Assembly: GCA_029571425.1 (NCBI GenBank) | Contig: JAKPSR010000260.1 | Span: forward strand, 1 to 16,525 | Origin: Spirochaetota bacterium | GTDB lineage: Bacteria; Spirochaetota; Spirochaetia; Treponematales; Treponemataceae | Reading direction: 5' to 3' | Length of the DNA: 16,525 nt | Part shown: positions 1 to 6,805 of the stretch, one piece after another | Layout: the number at the start of each line of letters is the position of its first letter | Numbering within the stretch: the first letter of the stretch is position 1 | Notes under the pieces: model-generated | Database searches by the model: none | What the model was told of the DNA's origin: nothing | Seen by the model: the letters and a program-made list of their open reading frames with translations, nothing else | Translations under genes and position numbers: made by a program

Positions 1-1
1 C

Positions 2-835
2 CTGATCGGCAAGAAGGCCGGCATAACCATGCTCGACGAGGAAGGGAAGAGCCCGTTGCACCATGCGTGCATGAATCCGCGGGTCGTCGAGGAAACCGTT
101 CGGCTTCTCCTTAAGGCCGGCTGCGACCCGAAGGCTCGTGACTTTTCCGGGGCGACGGCGCTGATGTACGCCGCGCGGACCCCTGCCCCAACCCCGGTAC
201 TGGCGGCTCTCGTCAAGGCGGGCGCGAAGGTTTCGGATATCGACGAGAATGGGCAAGGCCCGCTTGCCTACGCCGTCGCTACGGCGGGCGTCGAGACCAT
301 CTCCTTCTTGTTGTCGGCCGGGGCGAACCCGCGCGCGAGCGACCAGAACGGCTCGACGGTCCTGATGCTCGCGTGCGCGCAAACGGCTGATCCCGAGGTC
401 GTGCGCGTCCTGCTGAAGGCGGGGGCTCGGGTCGACGATCTTGACGACTATCGGTACACCCCGCTCTTTTACGCCCTTTATAACGAGCGACGCGACGATA
501 TTCTCCCAATCCTTTTCGACGCGGGAGCCAAAGGCGACGCGCGCGCGATTGACGGAACCACCGCGCTGATGATGGCCTCGTACTTCGGAAACGCCGCCCT
601 CGTCGCGCGGCTCGTGTCCGTGGGCGCGTCGGTCAACGCCGCGGACGACCAGGGAAAGACGGCGTTGATGTACGCCTGCGAGCAGAACCAGGACGACTCG
701 GCGATACGCGCGCTGATCGAGGCGGGCGCCGATCTCTCTCTTCGCGACGAGGAGGGCGCGCTCGCCCGAGACTATATCGCGCGCAACGCGGCGCTCGCCG
801 AATCGGCCGCCGCCGCTCTCGTGGCGGTGGAATAA
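2..835 (+). CDS. Ankyrin-repeat protein, 5' end outside the window
   Basis: The visible part is a chain of about seven ankyrin repeats of 33-35 residues. Each has the pattern D-x-x-G-x-(T/S)-x-L-x-x-A followed by a helix ending in LL-x-AGA. A degenerate last unit ends in a run of alanines. No catalytic domain, signal peptide or membrane segment is seen. The frame is open to the left edge. The residues before the first internal ATG (position 29) read LIGKKAGIT, which matches the end of an ankyrin unit, so the gene almost certainly begins upstream and the ATG at 29 is not the true start. Ankyrin arrays are protein-binding scaffolds, and the partner cannot be inferred here. A GC-rich hairpin follows the stop codon. 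Confidence 0.9.
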   Translation: MIGKKAGITMLDEEGKSPLHHACMNPRVVEETVRLLLKAGCDPKARDFSGATALMYAARTPAPTPVLAALVKAGAKVSDIDENGQGPLAYAVATAGVETISFLLSAGANPRASDQNGSTVLMLACAQTADPEVVRVLLKAGARVDDLDDYRYTPLFYALYNERRDDILPILFDAGAKGDARAIDGTTALMMASYFGNAALVARLVSVGASVNAADDQGKTALMYACEQNQDDSAIRALIEAGADLSLRDEEGALARDYIARNAALAESAAAALVAVE

Positions 836-840
836 CGTCC

Positions 841-875
841 GGCGGGACAATCGCCCGACGCGGGCTCATCCCGCC
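841..875 (+). terminator. Possible weak terminator hairpin after the ankyrin gene
   Basis: GGCGGGA (841-847) pairs with TCCCGCC (869-875), and GCCCG (853-857) pairs with CGGGC (861-865) inside it, giving a nested stem 5 bases after the stop codon. No T-run follows, so it is at best a weak or factor-assisted terminator. Confidence 0.35.
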
Positions 876-887
876 CGTTCCCCAAGG

Positions 888-915
888 TTAACATCTGTTG
901 TATAGTGCCGATATT
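888..915 (+). promoter_or_regulatory. Possible promoter for the alpha-hydroxy-acid oxidase gene
   Basis: TTAACA (888-893) and GATATT (910-915) are 16 bases apart. An alternative -10 is TATAGT (901-906), which lacks a good -35. Either would start transcription shortly before the GGGAGGG ribosome site at 927-933. Confidence 0.4.
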
Positions 916-943
916 AAGGGAACGACGGGAGGGTCTTGGTTCG

Positions 944-1795
944 ATGACGATAGCGCCGAAGTGCCATTTTTGCGACGCCTGCGACGGTCATGGGTGCGTC
1001 GGAGAGCTGCCCGGAATGGGCGGCGTTTTCGATAACGCGAATTTCATAGAGAACGTCGCCGCTTGGGCGCGATATAGCTCGGAAGGACCGATGCCGCGGC
1101 TTCGGCTCGCCCCGATCACGGGCGCGCAGCAGAACGTGGGGTACGAAGAGGAAGGGCCGTTTTATTTCGATCTCGTCGACGCCTGCGCCTCGGCCGGGAT
1201 CGCGCTTTCGATCGGCGACGGTTACCCGGACGAGAAGATTAAGCACGGCATCGAGGCCCTCCGGCGCGCCGGGAAGAAGGGCGCGGTTTTTATCAAGCCA
1301 TATCCAAACGCCCGCATCGAGGAACGCATGGAGTGGGCTCGGGATGTCGCCGAGATCGTCGGCGTGGACATCGATTCCTACAATATCGTGACGATGCGCA
1401 ACCTCGCCAATCTCGAGCGAAAGAGCGCCGCCGACCTCGCGGCCCTGCGCGCGCGGACCCGTGTCCCCTTCGCGGTGAAGGGCGTCTGCACCGATGAGGA
1501 CGTCGAGCTCGTCAGAGAGCTCAAGCCCGACGTCGTGGTGGTCTCCAACCATGGCGGTCGCGTCGAGACCAGGCGCGGGAGCACGGCGGACTTCCTCGCC
1601 GCGCGCGGGAAAGAACTTGCGCGACATGCCGGCGCCGTCTGGGTCGACGGTGGCCTCCGATCGCGGTCCGACCTCCTCGCCGCGGGCGCCTTGGGCGCCG
1701 CGGAGGCGATGGTCGCGCGGCCGCTCATCACTGCCTTGCTCCGCGGCGGGGCTCTAACCGTCCGCTCGCGAGTCGCCGAGTTCCTGGGAAAATAA
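944..1795 (+). CDS. FMN-dependent alpha-hydroxy-acid oxidase/dehydrogenase family protein
   Basis: The protein is a TIM-barrel flavoenzyme of the glycolate oxidase/lactate oxidase family, which oxidises 2-hydroxy acids to 2-keto acids using FMN. The signature SNHGGR is at residues 201-206, with the expected catalytic His 203. A Lys in VKG (179) and DGG...R (235-239) fit the FMN and phosphate contacts, and ARP (258-260) stands where GRP is usual. The N-terminus carries four cysteines (7, 10, 13, 18) before GELPGMGG, a feature of a bacterial subgroup rather than of plant glycolate oxidases. At 283 residues it is shorter than the usual 340-380. The start at 944 is preferred over the ATG at 905 because GGGAGGG lies 10 bases before it and the conserved region begins there. 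The substrate is unknown. Confidence 0.85.
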   Translation: MTIAPKCHFCDACDGHGCVGELPGMGGVFDNANFIENVAAWARYSSEGPMPRLRLAPITGAQQNVGYEEEGPFYFDLVDACASAGIALSIGDGYPDEKIKHGIEALRRAGKKGAVFIKPYPNARIEERMEWARDVAEIVGVDIDSYNIVTMRNLANLERKSAADLAALRARTRVPFAVKGVCTDEDVELVRELKPDVVVVSNHGGRVETRRGSTADFLAARGKELARHAGAVWVDGGLRSRSDLLAAGALGAAEAMVARPLITALLRGGALTVRSRVAEFLGK

Positions 1796-1823
1796 AAAAG
1801 CCGCGGGATTTAATCCGCGGCTT
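1791..1823 (-). terminator. Rho-independent terminator of the chemoreceptor/LiaF-like operon
   Basis: The stem AAGCCGCGG (1798-1806) pairs with CCGCGGCTT (1815-1823). Read on the minus strand, the stem is followed by a T-rich run, the complement of the A-run at 1791-1799. It lies 29 bases after the LiaF-like stop codon. On the plus strand no T-run follows the stem, so it serves the plus-strand gene less well. Confidence 0.85.
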
Positions 1824-1851
1824 CCCGGAGAGCGCATCGCGGCGCCCTCGC

Positions 1852-2532
1852 TTATTTGATCTCCACTCCGCCGAGCATGACGGTCCCGACGACGGTTACC
1901 TTTGGCGAAAGAGGGTCTCGCGATGACGTATAAGTCACGTCGGTGCCGCCAAGGATCGGCGTAACCCGGGCGTCAAGGCGCACGTTGTCGGGAAGCTTGA
2001 TCTCGATTCCGCCCATCAGCGCGCTGACGTTGATCGTCACCTCTCCTGAGATAATCGCCGTCCGTAGGTCGATCGTTACCGCGCCGCATACGGCCGAATA
2101 GGTTCCGCCGGTGTACGTCTCGCCGGGGAACTCAACGCGTTCCTCCCCGCAAAAGGCCGAGCTCGCGGAGCCCGGCCGGCAACGGCGTGGCTTTCCGGGG
2201 CCTCCGCCGAAGCAGGCGAATCGGGTCCCGAAGATAACCTGGACGCCGATGAGGACCAAGATCAGCGGAACGATGAGTTTCCAGCTGAATCCCCCGGGAA
2301 GCATGCCTTGCGCGTTCAGCAAAAGCGTCGTCCCGACGAAGAGCAGGACGCCGTTTCCCACGTTGAGCCCGCCGGAGAATATCGATACAACGGCCGGGCC
2401 GATGATGAAGATCGTCCACCACCCGGCGAGATCCACGGTAAAGTCGAAGACGCCGAGCATGCTCCCCCCTATGGCCACGCCCGCGGCGAGGAAAAGTATC
2501 CCGACGATAATGGTTCCAATGTCTTTTCTCAT
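1852..2532 (-). CDS. LiaF-like membrane protein (N-terminal membrane helices, C-terminal beta domain)
   Basis: The N-terminal half has about four hydrophobic helices (residues 7-29, 37-53, 57-74, 84-102), matching the LiaF/YvqF-type transmembrane module. After a basic, Cys-containing linker (105-130), the C-terminal half (130-226) has repeated short beta segments such as GEVTINVSALMGGIEI and VGTVMLGGVEIK, as in the cell-wall-active-antibiotic-response (LiaF C-terminal) domain. In Firmicutes, LiaF restrains the LiaRS envelope-stress system, but no LiaR or LiaS is present here, so the role is open. The ribosome site AGGAG overlaps the TAG stop codon of the upstream chemoreceptor gene, with 9 bases between the genes, so the two are co-transcribed and probably translationally coupled. 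Confidence 0.8.
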   Translation of the reverse strand: MRKDIGTIIVGILFLAAGVAIGGSMLGVFDFTVDLAGWWTIFIIGPAVVSIFSGGLNVGNGVLLFVGTTLLLNAQGMLPGGFSWKLIVPLILVLIGVQVIFGTRFACFGGGPGKPRRCRPGSASSAFCGEERVEFPGETYTGGTYSAVCGAVTIDLRTAIISGEVTINVSALMGGIEIKLPDNVRLDARVTPILGGTDVTYTSSRDPLSPKVTVVGTVMLGGVEIK

Positions 2533-2541
2533 AGAGCACTC

Positions 2542-4452
2542 CTATAATATGAAACGATCGACCTGCTCGGAAACGCTACCGAAGGTCTGTGAATTTTTCT
2601 CTTTTAACTCGGCGACTTGGGCGAAACATCCATTGATTTTCTCGATATCGCGCGCGATTTCGGCCATCTCGCTTTGGGCGCGCGCCGAGCATTCGCTGAG
2701 CCGGTGGATCGCCCGCTCGAGCTGCTCGGAGTCTGCCGAAAGGGACGCCGCGACCTGGTTAACTGACTCGGTGGTCTCCCGCATCTCGGCGAGGGTCTCG
2801 GCGACTTGGTCGGAACCCGTTCGCTGCTCGCGCAGGGCCATGGTGTTCTCCGTCTCCATCGTCGTGACCGCGTTGATGAGGCCGAGGACCTCGTCGAAGC
2901 CGACCGACGCCTGCCTCGAGGAGCCGACGGCGTTCTCGATCGCTGCGGCCACTTCCTTGAGCTGCTGCGCGATGCTTTTCGACTGCGCGGAGCTTTTTTC
3001 GGCGAGTGAGCGGATCTCGTCCGCGACGACGGCGAAGCCGGCTCCCGCGTCGCCCGCGTGGGCGGCCTCGATCGCGGCGTTCATCGCGAGAAGGTTCGTT
3101 TGGCTCGCGATGGCGGCGATGGTCTTGTTCGCCCCAAGGAGGACCGTCGACGACTCGACGACCTTCCCGATAAGCCGATTCGACTCCTCGATCTTTCCCT
3201 TTCCTCGGTTCGCCGCCTCGAGAAGGTCGCCGCATGCCTTGCCGGCGCGCTCGACGTTTTGGGCGACCGCCTGGATGTTCGCGATCATCTCCTCGATCCC
3301 GGCGCTCGAATTGGAGACGCTGTCGTTTTGCCGGGACACGGCGCCCCTGAGGTCGCGGACTCGCTCGGTGATCTCGCGGACGGCTTCAAGGGACTCGCCC
3401 GTCGCCTCCATTTCCTTGGTGATCTCGCCACTCGCTCGCTGCGAGGCGACGTTGATCTCGGCGACTGATTCCTCCGCATCGCGCATGCTGCCCGTAAGCT
3501 GGGCGTCGTTTTCCTTTAGGTTGCAGCACCCACCCTTTACCTCAGCGACGAGGCGGTGGAGGCTTTCGATATAGCGGTTGAGGCTCGCCGTGATCCGGCC
3601 CGTTTCGTCGAAGTTAAGGATCGAGACCTTCTTTCGCAGGTCCGACGATTCGGACGACGCGAGAAGCCTGATCTGCTCGTTGAGCATCTCGAACTGTATG
3701 ATGTCCTGCTTTTTCGAAAGGTAGGCGAGGAAGTACACGAGGACGAGACCAAGCGCGCCGATCATCAGGATCGAGAAAATCGGCTGGCCGGGGCCTTGAT
3801 AGTTCTCGGGCTTCTCGAGGTAGAACCACGTGACGAACGCGAGGTGCGTGATGATGACGAGCCCGGAGACGAAGGGGATGAAGATCGCCTTCAGCTCGAT
3901 AAAGCGATCGACGTCGCGCGGGCCAAGGTCGGTGATGTGCAGAAGTTTTTTTGGCTCCTTTAGGTAGGCGTCGATGATAAAGGCGTTAAGGATCGACCCG
4001 ATCAGCGCCTCGGAAAGCTTGATGACCATGACCCAGTGAAAGGGAAGGCCCGAGGGCATCGACTTCCCGTTCGCGTAATAGAAGATGACGACGGCGATCG
4101 TCCAGATCGACATGTTGTAGACGATCAGCGACCAGGGGAGGCGGACTGCGATCATCCGCGCGCGTGCGATGCTTTTCGCGTCCCGCGCGCCCGCGTCGTC
4201 GCCGATCGCTCGCCACATCGGGCGTAGATACGCGCGGATCAGGAACCCGGCGAGGACGCAGAACAGGATGTCGAACGCGATGAGCTTGGGGTTGAACGAA
4301 AGCACGAGGCGTCCCGCGAGGTTAAGATCCTTTGTCGGGTTGTACATCTGCGAGAATATCTCGCTGACGGTAACGGTCGCGAGCTGTACATAAAAATACG
4401 AGGCGACCGAAAGCCTCGTTATTTTTCGAGCGAGTTCACTTGTTTTCATCAT
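2542..4452 (-). CDS. Methyl-accepting chemotaxis protein with six membrane helices
   Basis: Chemoreceptors signal to CheA/CheW at the inner membrane. The N-terminal ~246 residues contain about six hydrophobic helices (12-32, 55-75, 106-126, 138-160, 187-210, 224-246) and no large periplasmic ligand domain, so sensing is probably within the membrane or via a partner. A HAMP-like segment follows (about 245-300, with DETGRITASLNRY). A long coiled coil has the diagnostic hairpin tip at about 443-485, with ASQTNLLAMNAAIEAAHAG then GFAVVADEIRSLAEKS. No C-terminal CheR-tethering pentapeptide is seen; the protein ends DRFIL. The start is ATGATG at 4452. It has no Shine-Dalgarno sequence but a very good promoter whose -10 ends 6 bases before the ATG, suggesting a leaderless mRNA. 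The unrecognised gene upstream ends 43 bases earlier. Confidence 0.93.
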   Translation of the reverse strand: MMKTSELARKITRLSVASYFYVQLATVTVSEIFSQMYNPTKDLNLAGRLVLSFNPKLIAFDILFCVLAGFLIRAYLRPMWRAIGDDAGARDAKSIARARMIAVRLPWSLIVYNMSIWTIAVVIFYYANGKSMPSGLPFHWVMVIKLSEALIGSILNAFIIDAYLKEPKKLLHITDLGPRDVDRFIELKAIFIPFVSGLVIITHLAFVTWFYLEKPENYQGPGQPIFSILMIGALGLVLVYFLAYLSKKQDIIQFEMLNEQIRLLASSESSDLRKKVSILNFDETGRITASLNRYIESLHRLVAEVKGGCCNLKENDAQLTGSMRDAEESVAEINVASQRASGEITKEMEATGESLEAVREITERVRDLRGAVSRQNDSVSNSSAGIEEMIANIQAVAQNVERAGKACGDLLEAANRGKGKIEESNRLIGKVVESSTVLLGANKTIAAIASQTNLLAMNAAIEAAHAGDAGAGFAVVADEIRSLAEKSSAQSKSIAQQLKEVAAAIENAVGSSRQASVGFDEVLGLINAVTTMETENTMALREQRTGSDQVAETLAEMRETTESVNQVAASLSADSEQLERAIHRLSECSARAQSEMAEIARDIEKINGCFAQVAELKEKNSQTFGSVSEQVDRFIL

Positions 4453-4458
4453 GCTCTA

Positions 4459-4488
4459 ATTGTATGGCGGAAAGGAAGGGCCTGTCAA
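4459..4488 (-). promoter_or_regulatory. Promoter of the chemoreceptor operon
   Basis: On the minus strand TTGACA (4488-4483, consensus) is followed by 18 bases and TACAAT (4464-4459, 5 of 6). The expected start point falls at or within a base or two of the ATG at 4452. It begins 7 bases beyond the preceding stop codon. Confidence 0.75.
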
Positions 4489-4495
4489 ACCGGAA

Positions 4496-5071
4496 TCACG
4501 CGAGTTCGCGCAGCGAAGACAGCAACTTGAGGGGGTTCGCCCGCGCACGCGCCTCGAGGCGCCGAAAGCAATCGGCCGGCTCTGTCGCCGATCCGGAGAG
4601 GATGAGCCCCTGCGCGGAGCGAAGGAACCACAGATAGTGCACCTCGGGGTCTCGGAGTAGCCGCCTCGACGCGAGGGCGGAGAGGAGCTCGTCCGCGAGG
4701 GTTACGTGGTTTCCCGACCCGGTCTTCCAAAAGACCTCTGGGCCGCAAAAGCACAGGACGACGCGGCGGAATCCCTGGGCGAGGGAATCGTCGTTTCGAA
4801 AACCGTCGACGACAAGGCGTTGAAGCCCGAGCGATAAGTCGTACCCGCGCAGCCTGAGCTCGCGCCTGAGCGCGACGATCTCTGACCGGATGCTGACGAG
4901 ATCCTCGTCGACGCCCGATCCTCGGTGAAGGCGCGCGCGCCAATCCTTGAATAGGGCCTCGTACTGCGGGAAGTCGGGGGTGTTTGAGATGAATGCCTCC
5001 GTTTCCGCGAGAAGCTTCCACTCTGACGCGAATCGGTCGGTGAGAAAGGCTTTGATTGTCGGACGTGCCAT
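4496..5071 (-). CDS. Unrecognised 191-residue protein
   Basis: I do not recognise a family. The protein is soluble-looking and charged, with no signal peptide or membrane helix, and it is largely helical by composition. One central segment (about residues 100-116, VVLCFCGPEVFWKT) is hydrophobic and has two cysteines. Codon use and GC match the neighbours, and the frame is supported by a GGGGG ribosome-like site 8 bases before the ATG. It diverges from the phosphoesterase gene with only 41 bases between the start codons, and the two share a -10 region. It precedes the chemoreceptor gene on the same strand, but that gene has its own promoter. Confidence 0.7.
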   Translation of the reverse strand: MARPTIKAFLTDRFASEWKLLAETEAFISNTPDFPQYEALFKDWRARLHRGSGVDEDLVSIRSEIVALRRELRLRGYDLSLGLQRLVVDGFRNDDSLAQGFRRVVLCFCGPEVFWKTGSGNHVTLADELLSALASRRLLRDPEVHYLWFLRSAQGLILSGSATEPADCFRRLEARARANPLKLLSSLRELA

Positions 5072-5073
5072 CG

Positions 5074-5103
5074 CTTGCGCCCCCGGATGCTTATAACTAT
5101 ACT
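5074..5103 (+). promoter_or_regulatory. Divergent promoter region with overlapping -10 elements
   Basis: Plus strand: TTGCGC then 17 bases then TATACT (5098-5103), predicting a start 2-3 bases before the ATG at 5113. Minus strand: TATAGT (5101-5096) overlaps it through a shared TATA core, and TATAAG (5095-5090) is a second candidate for the gene at 5071. The -35 elements are weak, especially on the minus strand. Confidence 0.5.
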
Positions 5104-5112
5104 GCCTTTGGG

Positions 5113-5868
5113 ATGATTTTTCTCGTCGTCGCTGACATTCACGGGAATCTCGACGCCTTCGAGGCGGTGCTTGGCGCGGAGTCCGGAAGCTTCGACGCGC
5201 TCCTCTTCCTCGGCGACGCGACGGGGTATGGTCCCGATCCAGAGGCGACAGTGTCCCTTCTTCGCTCTCTTGCGTCGTCCATCAGTACGTCCGTGTTTCT
5301 CGCCGGCAACCACGATGGGGCCCTTTTCGGGCGCGTCGACCCGGAGTGGTTTAACCCGCGCTTACGCGGAAGCTTCGATCGAACACGGGCGCTTCTTTCT
5401 CGCGAGTCAATAGACTGGCTTGCCGATCGTAAGCCCTGCGCGACCCCTCTTCCGGGAATTCTCGCCTGTCATGGCTCTCCCCGCGATCCCTACGCTGAGT
5501 ACCTTTGGGGTGGCCCCGAGACCCTGGCGAGCCTTGATGGGCTTGCGGCAACGGGCCTTTCTCTTTGCTTCGTTGGGCACACTCATGAAGCTGCCTTTTT
5601 CGCGCGCGACGCGAAGCCGGGCAGGACGCGCGCTACGGTCCCCGCGCCCGGCACCCGAGTTTGGCTTGGCGACGGGCCCACGATCGTCAATCCAGGGAGC
5701 GTCGGCTTCCCGCGCGCCTTCCCTGGGTACGAGGTCCCGCGTCCCGAGCGTTATCCGGCCTATTACGCGGTCTGGGACTCGGCCCAAGGGGTCGTCGAGT
5801 TTCGCGAGGTCCTCTACGATCGACGGCCGGTAGAGCGGCGCCTTGCCCTGGCCGCGGCGAATGGGTAG
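5113..5868 (+). CDS. Calcineurin-like metallophosphoesterase (YfcE/DUF-type)
   Basis: All the metal-binding motifs of the family are present in order: DIH (D8, H10), GDATGYGPDP (D35), GNHD (66-68), CHGSP (H120) and GHTH (156-158), followed by the usual IVNPGSVG. The family hydrolyses phosphomonoesters or phosphodiesters with two metal ions, and the substrate cannot be read from sequence. The protein is 251 residues when started at 5113. The upstream in-frame ATG at 5056 is rejected because it lies inside the divergent gene and upstream of the promoter, and because the fold begins at MIFLVVADIHGN. No ribosome site precedes 5113. The endonuclease III gene follows after 9 bases, so the two form an operon. 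Confidence 0.88.
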   Translation: MIFLVVADIHGNLDAFEAVLGAESGSFDALLFLGDATGYGPDPEATVSLLRSLASSISTSVFLAGNHDGALFGRVDPEWFNPRLRGSFDRTRALLSRESIDWLADRKPCATPLPGILACHGSPRDPYAEYLWGGPETLASLDGLAATGLSLCFVGHTHEAAFFARDAKPGRTRATVPAPGTRVWLGDGPTIVNPGSVGFPRAFPGYEVPRPERYPAYYAVWDSAQGVVEFREVLYDRRPVERRLALAAANG

Positions 5869-5877
5869 ATTGTTTTC

Positions 5878-6516
5878 ATGATCCTCCTCGACCGCCGCTC
5901 GATTGGCGTAGTGATGCGCCGGCTCGCGAAGGCGAACCCCGCTCCCAAGACGGAGCTCGAGAGCGTGAACACGTACACCTTACTCGTTGCTGTCGTCCTT
6001 TCCGCCCAGATGACGGACCGCGGCGTGAACAAGGCGACGCGCGAGCTCTTCAAGGTCGCCGACAGTCCCGAGCGTATGCTCGAGCTCGGCGAGGGGCGGC
6101 TTCGCGAGTACGTGAAGTCGGTGAATCTCTATCCGACTAAGGCGCGCCGCATAATCGAGCTAAGCCATATTCTTGTCGAGCGCTTTGGGGGCGAGGTGCC
6201 GCGAACCCGGGCGGAGCTCGAGAGCCTGCCCGGCGTTGGGCGAAAGACCGCGAGCGTCGTCCTTAACGTCGCCTTCGGCGAGGTCGCGATGCCGGTCGAT
6301 ACCCATCTCCTTCGCCTCGCGCCGCGTCTCGGCCTGTCAGCCGGCCGCGATCCTCTTGCCGTCGAGCAGGATCTTCTTGAGCGGATACCGGCGCGCTACC
6401 TGATGGACGCGCACCACCTTCTCCTGCTGCACGGCCGCTATGTCTGCGTCGCGCGAAGCCCAAAGTGCGGTGAGTGCTGTCTCGCCGATCTCTGTCCCCG
6501 CAACGGGCTGGCGTAG
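5878..6516 (+). CDS. nth: Endonuclease III, DNA glycosylase/AP lyase
   Basis: The enzyme removes oxidised pyrimidines and cleaves at the abasic site in base-excision repair. The helix-hairpin-helix motif LPGVGRKTASVV is at residues 118-128 and includes the expected catalytic Lys 123. The catalytic Asp is D141 in VDTHLLRLAPRLGL. The C-terminal iron-sulfur loop has the exact spacing C-x6-C-x2-C-x5-C (C190, C197, C200, C206). LSAQMTD (41-47) matches the conserved LSAQxTD. At 212 residues it is full length. The gene lies 9 bases after the phosphoesterase with no ribosome site, so it probably depends on coupled translation. A small GC hairpin (6521-6534) follows the stop. Confidence 0.95.
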   Translation: MILLDRRSIGVVMRRLAKANPAPKTELESVNTYTLLVAVVLSAQMTDRGVNKATRELFKVADSPERMLELGEGRLREYVKSVNLYPTKARRIIELSHILVERFGGEVPRTRAELESLPGVGRKTASVVLNVAFGEVAMPVDTHLLRLAPRLGLSAGRDPLAVEQDLLERIPARYLMDAHHLLLLHGRYVCVARSPKCGECCLADLCPRNGLA

Positions 6517-6520
6517 TATC

Positions 6521-6540
6521 CGCGCGTATGCGCGATTTGT
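6521..6540 (+). terminator. Possible weak terminator after nth
   Basis: CGCGC (6521-6525) and GCGCG (6530-6534) form a short stem with a GTAT loop, followed by ATTTGT. The stem is only 5 bp, so this is weak. Confidence 0.3.
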
Positions 6541-6543
6541 CGC

Positions 6544-6574
6544 TTGACTTGGGGGAGGGAAAATACGATATTAT
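6544..6574 (+). promoter_or_regulatory. Promoter of the FeoB-associated-type gene
   Basis: TTGACT (6544-6549) is paired with TATTAT (6569-6574, 19-base spacing) or GATATT (6567-6572, 17-base spacing). The -10 overlaps the left arm of the palindromic operator, so a bound repressor would block polymerase. Confidence 0.6.
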
Positions 6575-6597
6575 TGTTAGCAAGAGCTAACAATAAT
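6570..6597 (+). promoter_or_regulatory. 28-bp perfect palindromic operator, probably for a metal-responsive repressor
   Basis: The 12-base arms ATTATTGTTAGC (6570-6581) and GCTAACAATAAT (6586-6597) are perfect inverted repeats around AAGA. The site is AT-rich in a GC-rich region, overlaps the -10 and the likely start point, and ends just before the ribosome site. GTTAG/CTAAC half-sites are reminiscent of DtxR/MntR/TroR-type operators, and the downstream iron-linked gene fits that, but the regulator's identity is inferred. In RNA the same sequence could form a 12-bp hairpin. Confidence 0.65.
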
Positions 6598-6610
6598 GAA
6601 GGAGGTGATG

Positions 6611-6754
6611 ATGGCGACTGTATTGACCGGCCTCGCGGTCGCGCTGGCCGCGGCCATCGTTTTCGCGTCCGCCGCGAGGCGTCGCGCGAAACGGGCCGCC
6701 GGCGCCGCCTCGGGTTGCGCGGGCGGATGCTCGGGATGCCCGGGCTGTCATTGA
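6611..6754 (+). CDS. FeoB-associated Cys-rich membrane mini-protein
   Basis: This 47-residue protein has one N-terminal membrane helix (about residues 3-22), a basic stop-transfer stretch (RRRAKR, 23-28) and a Cys/Gly tail with cysteines at 36, 40, 43 and 46 followed by a final His. This is the layout of the small FeoB-associated Cys-rich membrane proteins normally encoded beside ferrous-iron transporter genes, where the tail may bind or pass on iron. No feoA or feoB is in the window, so this copy is detached or regulated with them in trans. The ribosome site is very strong: AAGGAGGTGAT matches the full anti-Shine-Dalgarno. Its spacing (5 bases from GGAGG) favours the second ATG (6611) over the ATG at 6608. 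Confidence 0.8.
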   Translation: MATVLTGLAVALAAAIVFASAARRRAKRAAGAASGCAGGCSGCPGCH

Positions 6755-6779
6755 TTTTTGCCTCCGGGTCGACTAGTAT
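6751..6779 (+). promoter_or_regulatory. Promoter of ppnP, nested inside the upstream terminator
   Basis: TTGATT (6751-6756) and TAGTAT (6774-6779) are 17 bases apart. The spacer contains the left arm of the terminator hairpin. The expected start near 6786 gives a leader of about 20 bases that keeps GGAGG but lacks the left arm. Confidence 0.55.
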
Positions 6780-6803
6780 GAGGATGTCACCCGGAGGTTT
6801 TTT
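6761..6803 (+). terminator. Terminator hairpin that also masks the ppnP ribosome site
   Basis: CCTCCGGGT (6761-6769) pairs with ACCCGGAGG (6789-6797), with GAC/GTC extending the stem past a one-base bulge. Six Ts follow (6798-6803). The right arm contains the GGAGG used by ppnP (ATG at 6806), so in read-through RNA the site is both terminated and masked. Confidence 0.75.
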
Positions 6804-6805
6804 AT

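Noticed and set aside
2111..3574. Long open frame (487 codons) on the plus strand opposite the chemoreceptor
   Set aside because: Antisense to a clear chemoreceptor and the LiaF-like gene, rich in Ser/Ala with no recognisable motif; a by-product of GC-rich codon use.
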